Origin: Clostridiales bacterium
Lineage (GTDB): Bacteria > Bacillota > Clostridia > Peptostreptococcales > Acidaminobacteraceae
NCBI GenBank assembly: GCA_016933835.1
Contig: JAFGAC010000008.1
Coordinates: 1-59,366 of the forward strand
Direction: 5' to 3'
DNA length: 59,366 nt
This document shows, piece after piece, positions 47,601-56,100 of this stretch. Made by a program: the position numbers and the translations under genes. Positions within the stretch are counted from its first letter, which is position 1. Each line of letters begins with the position of its first letter. Under the pieces are notes generated by a model. That model saw only the letters and a list, made by a program, of their open reading frames with translations, did not search any database and was not told the origin of the DNA.

Positions 47601-48338
47601 GTAAATGGTTGGGCAGTTCTCTCCCATGTTGTCTCTGAGCCACCCAAGCCAACTCAGAAAGTTTGGATCATCGCCAGAGAAACCTATCAGGCATAATTGT
47701 GTCTCAAGCATTGCTTGTTGTACTGTACTTACAAGTGGTGCGAATTGAACCGGGTAAGTGCGATAGTCCTCTTCACAGATGATGTAGTGCTTTGCGCTGT
47801 CAACACTGCCATGAAGTTTAATGATTCTCGGATGAGTGCTTCCGGGTAGATCATTCTGACTGGTCAAGATTTTATAGTTAAACTTTACATTTATCTTATC
47901 GATAGTTCTTTCCAGCAGAGTATCATAATTGGTAGTAAACACATCTCTCCAGTTCAATGATAAGAGTTTCTTATGGAGCTCTCCTGGGATGTACATTTCG
48001 TCATTGATATTCACTTCAATGAATTTATTTAGTTTGTTCCGCCCGAATACAGACTTATATTCCTCTGCCAACTTCAAAACGTTCTTACCTGAAGTCTTTC
48101 TAATCTTTTGTACTTCCCAATTTTTGATTTCAACTTCATGATCTGGCTTCTGATATAAAGCTTCAAACATGGCTATAGCAAGTTCTTCCCAGTTTGGTGC
48201 AGATGTTTCATCGTCAACCACATCCGCATTCTTAGAAAACCCAGCGCCAATCATGACCGATGCCGCACCATGTAAAGCGGGGTCATGTATCCTCTTAGCA
48301 ATATCTTCTATGTATGAGTAAATTAATGAACCGTTCAA
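44700..48338 (-). CDS. SIR2-domain protein, putative DSR-type anti-phage NADase
   Basis: The 1,212-residue protein has an N-terminal SIR2_2-type domain (about 1-290). NAD-binding GAGFSKNA, FTTNYDTLLER, IIKLHGSVDS with the catalytic His, and LIGFSGDDPNFLSW are all present. The remaining 900 residues are helical and of a type seen in defence-associated sirtuins (DSR1/DSR2), in which a large C-terminal sensor recognises a phage protein and the SIR2 domain then depletes NAD+. Start: TTG 48338, preceded by AAGGGGTGATATT; the TTG at 48356 would swallow that ribosome binding site. It is a lone gene flanked by recombinase remnants and repeats, as expected for island cargo. Assignment to DSR1 or DSR2 is uncertain. 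Confidence 0.85.
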   Translation of the reverse strand: MNGSLIYSYIEDIAKRIHDPALHGAASVMIGAGFSKNADVVDDETSAPNWEELAIAMFEALYQKPDHEVEIKNWEVQKIRKTSGKNVLKLAEEYKSVFGRNKLNKFIEVNINDEMYIPGELHKKLLSLNWRDVFTTNYDTLLERTIDKINVKFNYKILTSQNDLPGSTHPRIIKLHGSVDSAKHYIICEEDYRTYPVQFAPLVSTVQQAMLETQLCLIGFSGDDPNFLSWLGWLRDNMGENCPTIYLVGLFQNMSSAEKMTLESQNITVVDLGDLYKERVGHREALDAFLDKLTEYGKEKGNIFEHVPYNAKSHGFEFHKSIDEEYFIVMDEFLTRMKEKTNGYLAFPNDYEASGFTDSLKRHLVALLKLEPSKSQISLLSKMVYLLRRGYLILEDPEAKKIQTILDVISDEELKTEKALVSSWTEVALYLLEMYRIDGRNEEYKVLLTKVENTASVLDGYTKEELQIEKCKFLIAEFNYVQAVKEVEKIEHHVALDIQLKKVFLYKQIGEDEKGKDLLRQTSALLSQKKYSENKTASLRGYLNLCARSLLNGLGEKIDESFSDKEYNLNTYNVRNIYNQIKNDVSNSLLLAYNESRGEIPGFNPGTYKVSYGTATRKEQNAVSNPLKYIMFQDLLCLPNTFSDHIDILALGLKEIIHTSQIPTWKWSAIIRTNDSKIINSFFTRELIISAESKWVEEMFVQLSKLSDEFPSTTRFTNQRKIITQKTIFDILTRFSIVVDDEKVIQLIKKITELRKDVDEFDYRDFNEFFGRLKHSLNSKVFSHYFYVLLESDFIPLSFLLTFIDIEMNIEQPEISDDVFNKVISEIQSQNEDTRDRGIAKAVLINEFSDFGEFEQKIAQSLWNQLNENGFPKGTVFHMWVWEELPHPKDIDFSDLYNKYLNEPKFIRSVNGGTISGIPSIDNPINEFIQFFRRVSAFNKKRSSTLEISWTSHYFVNIIKYIYDYIDNEKSILNYKMDIFGMGKEGEKRFVKLGDFVAMLSAQAYYSDVYKDDVQAAVNEVKGLLNKNDVSTNTLDLMDKVVADNLSERDVKHLMNSIIVGSRDELRQVMNSIDILLMLESNNTNNVKVSNHLVDLISSLKYFEAGRSSSVIYQLIYVIDHPLLTKKTYRNVIVEALRENLDKLDLLLNKSDRELIESIYSLSMLVRRYYDSLILSGISISEKFATIIEELSQAKLKEVRYMWEDIQPQYGV

Positions 48339-48356
48339 AATATCACCCCTTCCCAA

Positions 48357-49185
48357 TTAATGTTTACCCCTTATTCACCTTCTCTATATTTTATCATATA
48401 GGTTATCTACAAACCACTTGACTTCCCAATAGTTTTAGGCAAAAATAAACTTCACCATATGGACAGATAGAAGCGTCACTATATGAAGACAGTTAACTTA
48501 ATTAAAATACTTTGAGTTCATTACAAGTTACTCCCGATAATTGTCGAGTCGTAATTAGACTAATCATAACTCGACAATTTCAAATTCTGTGGCAGAAGCT
48601 CTTTTTTGCTTTGTAATAAAAATACTTTCAAAAAAATCCACCAAGTGGCTTGATCATAGTAATCAGGCTACTCAGTGGATTTTTAATTTTGTCATGATTT
48701 TCTTCAGATTTGAAGAATAACGTTCTACTTTTAAAAAATTGGGTGATAGATAGTGATAGAAGACGATAGATTAGATGTCAGCTTAGGTGATGGCTTAGGT
48801 GATTTTCCTAAGTTTGAGCTGGGGTGGCAGCTGGAGTGGTAGCTGGGGTGGCAACTGGGGTGTTCTAAAGATTAAGTTCCCTTCAAAATATCACCCGAAC
48901 TTTGCATCTAGACTGATGTTCATGGATGGTATCTTGTGTGGCATCTTGGTCGGTATCTTGCATTGTAGCTTGCATGGTAGCTTGCACGGTAGCAAGCTCA
49001 ATCAGCTTGGGGGGGTAACTTGTGGGGCAGCTTGAGGGGTAGCTTGAGGGGTAGCTTGAACAGAAATAGCATCTTTATTACTCAAACGTCCAATTTAGGG
49101 TTCAAAATCTACTGAACTGACAAGTTACAGTCATTCTGATATATCTTCTGATATGTCTGTATTCAAGACTATTTTATAGAAAATC
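48357..49185. other. 829-bp region of imperfect repeats upstream of the SIR2 gene
   Basis: No gene is supported. It contains the SIR2 gene promoter region (48357-48630, AT-rich), then repeat copy A with a bidirectional hairpin (48636-48690), then short tandem units of about 12 bp. The plus-strand frame at 48799-49035 is Trp/Gly/Ser repeat sequence without a ribosome binding site and is not considered a gene. Confidence 0.6.
48636..49063. repeat. Long imperfect repeat, copy A
   Basis: It shares long stretches with 52648-52972: the hairpin CCACCAAGTGGCTTGAT...AGTGG, then TTCAGATTTGAAGAATAACG, then GCTTAGGTGATGGCTTAGGT, then CCCTTCAAAATA, then TTTGCATCTA, and it ends CTTGAAC. The right part is built of roughly 12-bp units (GGTAGCTTGCAT, GGTAGCTTGAGG). 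The hairpin with flanking T-tracts is itself a plausible bidirectional terminator. Confidence 0.8.
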
Positions 49186-49398
49186 TCATTTACTCTGTCT
49201 TGACGCCTTTAGTGAATCAGAGTTTTTCCTAATCATTTCTTCGGTTTCAAGAAGTTCATCCGCGCGATCACAGTACTCATAAACAGCCAGAAAAGAAAGC
49301 TCCTCGTTAATGTCAGACTCTTCAATTTCCACAGTTTGCACTTCATGTTCTTCCATGCAGATTAAACATAGCTTATGTTTCTTTTTAAGTATCTTCAA
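49186..49398 (-). CDS. YgiT-type zinc-finger small protein
   Basis: The 70-residue protein resembles the N-terminal zinc-finger domain of MqsA/YgiT-like antitoxin regulators: HKLCLICMEEHEVQTVEIEE, then AVYEYCDRADELLETEEMI. Only three cysteines are obvious, and the first CxxC seems degraded (LKKKHK), so zinc binding may be impaired. The usual HTH half is missing; it is either a stand-alone zinc-finger protein or a truncated regulator. It is read just after the phosphoesterase gene. Confidence 0.6.
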   Translation of the reverse strand: MKILKKKHKLCLICMEEHEVQTVEIEESDINEELSFLAVYEYCDRADELLETEEMIRKNSDSLKASRQSK

Positions 49399-49426
49399 TT
49401 ACATCACTTCCGTTCTCGATCTTTTA

Positions 49427-50135
49427 TTATTCTCCAAGTACTTTGAACCCATTAAACATGAAGGTGATTTTATCAATTGTCTTTTCACCATGATAATGAC
49501 CGCAGTACCACTTCTCGAATTGAAGTTTTTGAAAAATCTCATCCAGCCAAATTTCGGTACTGTTGTCCACGGTACTTTGGTCTATCATAGATAAAAACCA
49601 TTCCCTAGGTTCATACCTTATAGGTGCTGTGTGGGTTAATACATAATCAACTTTCCAGTTCATTTGAGAAAGCTTCTTTTCCACTGTTGCTTTGACTTCA
49701 TCAGAAGGCTGTTCATCTTCGAACCACTTATAACCCTTGCTTAACCTGTAATATTTGTCAACGCTATAGGCACCTCCAATGACGATTGCCCTCTTTTGCT
49801 TCTCATCTACATCAAAAGAATAAACTTCTCCGTCTTTTGCAAATATCAAATTTGGATATTCTGGCTCTATCAGTACACTTCCATCAAGAAATGTGCTCTC
49901 TATATAGGAAGGAATATTTTCAGGATTTTTCTCATGGTTCCCTCTAACCATTAAAGAGAGTGACTGGCCATGAACTTAGTTCTTCTTTCAAACGCTTATC
50001 TTTCTTCCCACCATAATAGTTGACTCCTGCATCACCGAGGATAATCATGATATCGTCCTTGGTTGTATTAAAGCGTCCACAGAACTCGTCTATTCTGCCA
50101 AAATTACCATGTGGATCACCTGTTAAATATATCAA
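49427..50135 (-). pseudogene. Calcineurin-like metallophosphoesterase with a one-base frameshift
   Basis: The N-terminal part (IYLTGDPHGNFGRIDEFC, ILGDAGVNYYGG) and the C-terminal part (VRGNHEKNP, YVLTHTAPIRY, YCGHYHGE) together give the full set of metal-binding motifs D-x-H, GD, GNHE, H and GHxH. An extra A near 49950 (CTCTTTAATGGTT instead of CTCTTTATGGTT) moves the frame between them. The start TTG at 50135 overlaps the stop of the DUF6557-like gene, with GGAGGTG upstream. The two halves are expressed separately at best. Confidence 0.85.
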
Positions 50136-50761
50136 TGGCAGCACCTCCAATCTGACATCAGGTCTTTAAGCCTCAGATCGTTCCGGTCCATAGTCGCTTT
50201 TATTGTTTCATTTTTTCTTTTCTCTAGTTCTGAATCAACCTCTTTGACCTTTTCAAGTCCCAGTGCTGCATATACTTCTTCTGAGGAAATAAAAGTAGCA
50301 AACCCATTATCGATTGATTCTTGAACCCCCTTCAGTTCTTCAGTGATCTCTTCCTGCTTCTTTTTACTATCATGACTAGAATAACCATAAAAGGTAATTT
50401 CATAGAGGATATGGGCAAGCACAATAGTAGTGCCATATAATTCAACAGATTTGTCTAAAACATCGTATGAAATCCAGTTGTTCCAAGTTTCCATAATCAA
50501 TGAATATCGATTTGAATCATCATGCGATATCCCAAACACATCAAATACAAAGACTCCAGGCTCAAGTACATCCTCAAGTTCACAAACTCCAATTGTGAAA
50601 GCTTCATCAGAACTCTTCTGTGCATTTATGGATATTTCCTTAAGCTCATCATAAACACCTTCATAAACCGATTTGACTTTGTTAGGAAAATCGTATGCAT
50701 TTTTAATTTCCATCCAAACCTCATCAAACTCGACTTTCTTGATTAACTCATTTAACTTCAT
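50132..50761 (-). CDS. DUF6557-like protein
   Basis: The 209-residue cytoplasmic protein opens MKLNELIKKVEFDEVW and contains FVFDVFGISHDD and TTIVLAHILYEITFYGY; from memory this pattern matches DUF6557. The function is unknown. It begins 11 bases after AAAGGTGGTG and overlaps the metallophosphoesterase gene, so the two form an operon with the zinc-finger gene. This trio is likely cargo of the recombinase island. Confidence 0.65.
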   Translation of the reverse strand: MKLNELIKKVEFDEVWMEIKNAYDFPNKVKSVYEGVYDELKEISINAQKSSDEAFTIGVCELEDVLEPGVFVFDVFGISHDDSNRYSLIMETWNNWISYDVLDKSVELYGTTIVLAHILYEITFYGYSSHDSKKKQEEITEELKGVQESIDNGFATFISSEEVYAALGLEKVKEVDSELEKRKNETIKATMDRNDLRLKDLMSDWRCCH

Positions 50762-50823
50762 TTTGTAATCACCACCTTTTGCCTATGTTGCCTATGTTGC
50801 CTCTGATTGGAAATCTAATCAAC

Positions 50824-52410
50824 TTATACTTCATCATTGCTATCAACCCATTTATATTTCCGATCTCTATTACACTTTGAGTCAATCAACTCGATTAAAC
50901 CTGCCTTGAGCAGCGGAACTCTAAATCGCTTTTCATAAGATATGTTGCTGCTAATGCCTAAATGGTTCTTTATCTCTATCGGCTTTCTAGGAATTTTACA
51001 AAACTCTTTAAGCTTAATTATTTCCTCCGAATGCATGAATTCTTCCCATTGAATTTTTGATTTCTCTTCTTCGAATCGCCGCTGGTAATCTTCATAAGTC
51101 ATATCAATTCCAAATTCAATATCTTCAGCAAACTTAAACTTAATGCGCCCTTCTAGGTTTATGCTGCCAGAAAGAACATACTCCACGAACACTTCTTCCG
51201 GAAAATGGTCCATTCCATCAAGGTCCATATATGTGCTATTCTTTGCTGCGTTACTTTTCAGGTATAAACTCTCCCCCTGCTGGATTCTAGGTCTCATGTT
51301 ATGAAATTTTCTAAATGAGATGGGTTGTATATTTTCGCAGTACTTCATCAAGTTTCTAAATCTCTCCTGCTCATCTTCAAGCTTTTCTATCCTATCAATA
51401 TAAACAAGTTGCCTTTCTCTAAGCTTAATGATTTTCTCAGTGATGTCATTAATGAGGTTTGTATCCTTACCATTTTTCTGCACTTCCATATCAACAGCTG
51501 TGTAGAGCTGATGATTAAGTTTTTCAATCTGTTCTTCGATCATTTCTTTATCTTCAAGTTCACTGGGAGAGAGCTCTAAATTAGAAAGGCTCTTTCTGAT
51601 TAAAGCTCTAAACTTCTTGCTTTTTTTGATATCTTCTAGAGCCTTCACGAAATTGTAATCCATATATTTTTCCATAAACATTTTCGCACTGCAGTTTGAT
51701 GTGACAACACGATATGAATGGTTGCATCGCCACTGGCTCCCTACTCTTGAATCATAAATACTGCTTTTGTATCTAGATATAAGGGCACCACATTCTCCGC
51801 AGTAGAATTTTTGATAGTAGCTTTCCCTTCCAGCCGTTCCAGCTTTTCTGGCATCAGGGACTGGTTCCCGTCTATTTTCCTTTATACGTATTTGAACAGA
51901 CTCATAAATATGTTTTTCAATAATCGGTATATGATGGTCCTCGATGTAGTATTTAGGAACTTGTCCACGATTCATTCTTCTTTTACCTGTCATAGTATCA
52001 ACGGTATATTTTCTTTGATATTCGTAATCGCCAATATATTTTTCGTTTTTAAGCATCGCCTTAATGGTGTTGGGATCCCAGTAGTCTATTCCTTTTGGAC
52101 TTTTTATTCCTTTGCTGTTTAGATATATGATAATATCACTAATCTCAGATCCATCCATGTAGAGTTAAAAAATTTCTCTAACCACTTTTGCTTCTTCTTC
52201 GTAAATATACCACGACCCATCTTCATCTATTGTATAACCATACATATCAGTCCTTCGGGTGATGATTCCTCTTTTCGCAAGATTCTGAAGTCCCCAGGAT
52301 ATATTATTGGAAAGTGACAAAACCTGATCCTGTGCTGAAACCGCCATCAATGATAAAAGCATACCAGCATTCTTGTCGTCTGAGTAAATCTTTTCTTTCT
52401 CGCCTCGAAT
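50824..52410 (-). pseudogene. Large serine recombinase, N-terminally truncated and with in-frame TAA
   Basis: From about 52410 the frame reads IYSDDKNAGMLLSLMAVSAQ and then ISWGLQNLAKRGI (end of the resolvase domain), then VVREIF-TAA-LYMDGSEISD in the same frame (stop within 52156-52161). The Recombinase domain (TIKAMLKNEKYIGDYEYQRK), zinc ribbon (FYCGECGALISRY, WRCNHSYRV), coiled coil and a C-terminal winged-helix-like domain (EIIKLKEFCKIPRKPIEI) follow. The catalytic N-terminus is absent. The stop could be CAA-to-TAA. It is inactive. Confidence 0.88.
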
Positions 52411-52411
52411 C

Positions 52412-52573
52412 TAAAAGGATAAAAAGGAAACCCAATACACAGAAAAATGTCAATAAAAAGTTGATTTCCAGGTCATTTTCTGCCCGACCCCATCTATCGT
52501 AGTCACTCCAGTACTGAGCTCTAGGAACCGCATGTACATTAAGATGCTCTCTGGCATTTTTATCGCCCTGTAC
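52412..52573 (-). pseudogene. Fragment of a membrane protein fused at the recombinase break
   Basis: One frame reads VQGDKNAREHLNVHAVPRAQ, then YWSDYDRWGRAENDLEINF, then a membrane helix LLTFFCVLGFLFILLDSRRE. Its composition is protein-like. It ends exactly where the recombinase homology starts, near GATTCGAGGCG. It is probably the tail of an unrelated gene brought in by the rearrangement. I cannot name the family. Confidence 0.4.
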
Positions 52574-52647
52574 TCAAATCAGATACGATAAATGTAATCC
52601 AACAATTGTAGCGGATTGAGATTTCGCTCCGTTTGTTTGAAATGAAA

Positions 52648-52972
52648 ATAACCCACCAAGTGGCTTGATCATTGTAATCAGGCTACTCAGTGTGTTTTTA
52701 ATTTTGCCATGATTTCTTCAGATTTGAAGAATAACGTTCCATTTTTTAAAACCTAAGTGGAAGCTTAGGTGATGGCTTAGGTGATTTTCCTAAGCTTAAG
52801 TTGGGGTGATAGCCGGTGTGGCAGCTGGGGTGTTCTTAAGATTAAGTACCCTTCAAAATATAACCCGAACTTTGCATCTATACTGATGCTCATGAATGGT
52901 GTCTTGGTTGGTGTCTTGGTTGGTATCTTGCGTGGTAGCAAGCTTGATCAGCTTGAGGGGCAGCTTGAACAG
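52648..52972. repeat. Long imperfect repeat, copy B
   Basis: This is a second copy of the 48636-49063 repeat, shortened in the 12-bp-unit part. It has the same hairpin (52652-52691), the same GCTTAGGTGATGGCTTAGGT box and the same CCCTTCAAAATA box. It ends CAGCTTGAACAGAA. It lies downstream of the tandem recombinase gene. Confidence 0.8.
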
Positions 52973-52982
52973 AACACATTAA

Positions 52983-53093
52983 ATAACCCACCAAGTCGCT
53001 TGATCACTTCCAATCAGGTAACTCAGCGGGTTTCTTTGTGTGTTTTTAATTTTGGCATGATTTTCTTCATATTTGAAGAATAACGTTCCATTT
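52983..53093. repeat. Hairpin part of the repeat, copy C
   Basis: This is a third copy of only the hairpin-and-TTTGAAGAATAACGTTCCA part, directly after copy B and ending 10 bp before the stop codon of the tandem recombinase gene. It likely serves as that gene's terminator. Confidence 0.75.
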
Positions 53094-53103
53094 GTAAAAA
53101 ACA

Positions 53104-56100
53104 TCACTGCTTCTTTACTGAATAGTATTTCTGCAACTTGCTCATTGGCTTACCTGGTATTGTCTCCTTAATAATGCCTTTCTCCATGAGCGGGATTACA
53201 ATAAATTTCTTGAAATTATGATTTGTCGAATACTTTGGAAGATACTCGCGCATTTCAGCCATTGTCTTCGGATCTTCACAATATTTTAGTAAAGCCTTCA
53301 CCTCAGGGCCTTTTAAAAACTCTTTCTTTTCTAACTGGTATTTTGCTTTTCTTCTTCTCCTCTCCTGTTCTTGAAAGGCTTTATAGTTTATTGGTGCCCT
53401 CCACTCAAAACCAGAATGGAACCGATAAATAATCTGACCATCTTCTAGAATTGTTCCTTTTTCAATGAAACGTTCAAATAGTTCTGGTTGGAAATCTGGC
53501 GCTTTTAGATAATAGCCAAGGTCGTCCCTTCTTTCATCTGTATAGTTTACCAGCGCTTTTCTAAGGGTCTTGATAGCCTCTTCTATCTCGACTTGCTGTT
53601 CTTCTCGGGCTATGAAATCAGCAATTTGCTCTCTAATCTTCATAATCTCCTCTGTCAAATGATCAACCAATTTTGCGTCCTTTCCTTTTCTGCCCAGTTC
53701 ATCTTCAACCGCTTCATAAAGCTTCTGGTTTAACTCTTCTTTCTCATTTTCCAATACCACTCTTTGCATTTCTTCCTCTGGCTTTATTCTTAAATCTTCA
53801 ATAAAAGTATCTAAATACGCACTAAACGCCTGATTGAATTTTATATCCATCATAAGCTGAGAAAAGTTTTCTTCAACATAATCCTGTTTAAGTTGCAGCG
53901 AATTACAATGTCCTTTTGAAGATTGATAGCATCGCCAGTATCTCTTCTCAGCATTGTTTCTCTGTCTCTCAATGGCTCGAATGTATCCAGCTAAACTTCC
54001 ACATTTACTGCAGTAGAGTTTCTTAGAAAAAGACTCATTCTTGCCGTGGTCTTTTGGGTACTTCTTATGAGTCATTTTACGTTTCTTTTCATTTGCTTCA
54101 ACTAGTTTTTGAACCCTTTCCCACTGCTCTTCTTCTATGATTGCTTTGTGATGATTCTCAATGAAATACATGGGTAGCTCCCCTGTATTCTCTACACGTT
54201 CCTTTGCCAAAGTAGAACCCGTATGAAACCTCTGATAAATGTAATTCCCACGGTAAATTTCTGCACGTAATATCCTGCCAATGGTGGTGTCGCTCCACGC
54301 TTCTTGACCACCAGGAGTAGGAACCGATTCGGCCATGAGTAATTCTCTTATAGCCCATATTGTCTTTCCTTTTTCATACTCATCATAGATCCTCTTCACA
54401 ACTTTAGCTTCTTGATGGTTTATTACCCATTCTTTATTTTTATTGTAATGATAGCCGTAGCCTTGAACTACAGGTCTTACAACACCCCTCTGAGCTAGGC
54501 TTCTTTTCCCCCAGGCAATGGATTCACCGATATTGACACTTTCCTCCTGACCCAGTGCTGAAAACAGATTGATTAGGACATTGCTCTTCTCAGAAAGACT
54601 CAAAAGATTTTCACGCTCGAACCACACCTCCACCTTTGGCTCTAAACTCTTCAAAATGTTTAAGTAGGTTAGTGTATCTACAGTATTCCTAGCGAATCGT
54701 GATATTGACTTGGTAATGATCAGGTCCACTTTTCCCGCTTTACAATCTTCCATCATGCGCTTGAACTCAGGCCTACCTTCAGTTGTTCTTCCGCTTTTAC
54801 CATCATCAATGTAGATATCAGCTAAGATGTAGCGTGGATCCTTGAGGATAAGGTACAGATAATATGAATATTGAGTTTTGATACTTGTTTTTTGCTGCTC
54901 TAGTTCTGTTGAAACTCGCACATAGGCAGCCACTTTTAACTTCTTTTCTCTTACCACTGGTACGCTCGTCCGCATCACAACAGAATTGCTCAGTTGTTTT
55001 TGTATATTTTTAACCATCAAATTAGGCTCGATTTTTCTTTCTGCCATCATCTTGCTGTCCTCCTCATCTATAGTATTTAGTTCACTCCCTTTCTCCAAGG
55101 CGATTGGGATTTTTGTCATTACCTCAAATTCAGAGTCTTTATCAACCGGTAAATCCCCTCTAGAATACAATTCTACAGGGGACTCTTCTATATTCGGTTT
55201 TATGGGCTTACAGCTTCCAACTTCGGTTTCTTTACCATCAATCCAGTAAATTTTATAATCATCTTTTGAATAAATGACCACCCTAAGGATCCAAGCTCTC
55301 AAGTATTCTATAGTGGCTTGTACTGCTAACTCTTCAAATGTTTTAATATTCTCAAGCCACTTTATTGAATCAAGACGATACTTCCTATCATCTTCTATTT
55401 CTACCAGCTGGCTCTCAAACTTCTCATAATCTCTTTCCATCTGAATGATGTCTTCATCTGTAAATTGAATATCATTCAATCTTTTAGCCAATTGAATCTG
55501 CGTCAAGGCCTTAAGGCGATGAAATTCAAAGTAGTCATTCTGGTTTATTCTTATCAACATTCTACTAAGCATTTTAAGCAATTTTGAATCTTGAGTATCA
55601 AACCGCACACTAAAGGCATTTATCATTATTTCAACCATGAGGTCATCTCTAATAGTGGGTGAGCTGCAGAGGTTTTTGTTAGTTGTTACCGAAGGGCACC
55701 TAAAATAATCCCATGGGTTAGTTCTTTTTCTTCTGAAATTCTGACCGCAATTGCCGCAGTGAATACGTCTTGATAAGGGATTGGAGCTAAATTGTTGAGG
55801 TTTTGATTGCCTTTTGTTCTTGTTTCTCATTTCTTGTACCCGGTCAAAGACTTCCTTGCTGATAATCGCTGGATGGTGATTCTCTATATAGTATTGATCC
55901 CTTATCCCTTCTGAGTATCGTTTTTTGTCACTCATTAAGTCTTTTGTTATTTTTCTGGTTTTTACATCTCCAGTATAAGAAATATTAGACAAAATTGAAC
56001 CAACTGTTTGTGAACCCCACAGTTCATTTCCGAAATAGGTCCTGATTCCTCTCCTGGTTAATTCACCTGCAATGGCATTATCACTCATACCATCAAGATA

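Noticed and set aside
48799-49035. Plus-strand 78-codon frame of Trp/Gly/Ser repeats
   Set aside because: It is produced by the 12-bp repeat units, has no ribosome binding site, and its counterpart at 52781-53083 differs in sequence and length. It is treated as repeat DNA.
48900-49070. CRISPR-like array
   Set aside because: Units are about 12 bp, contiguous and without unique spacers; no cas gene is near.
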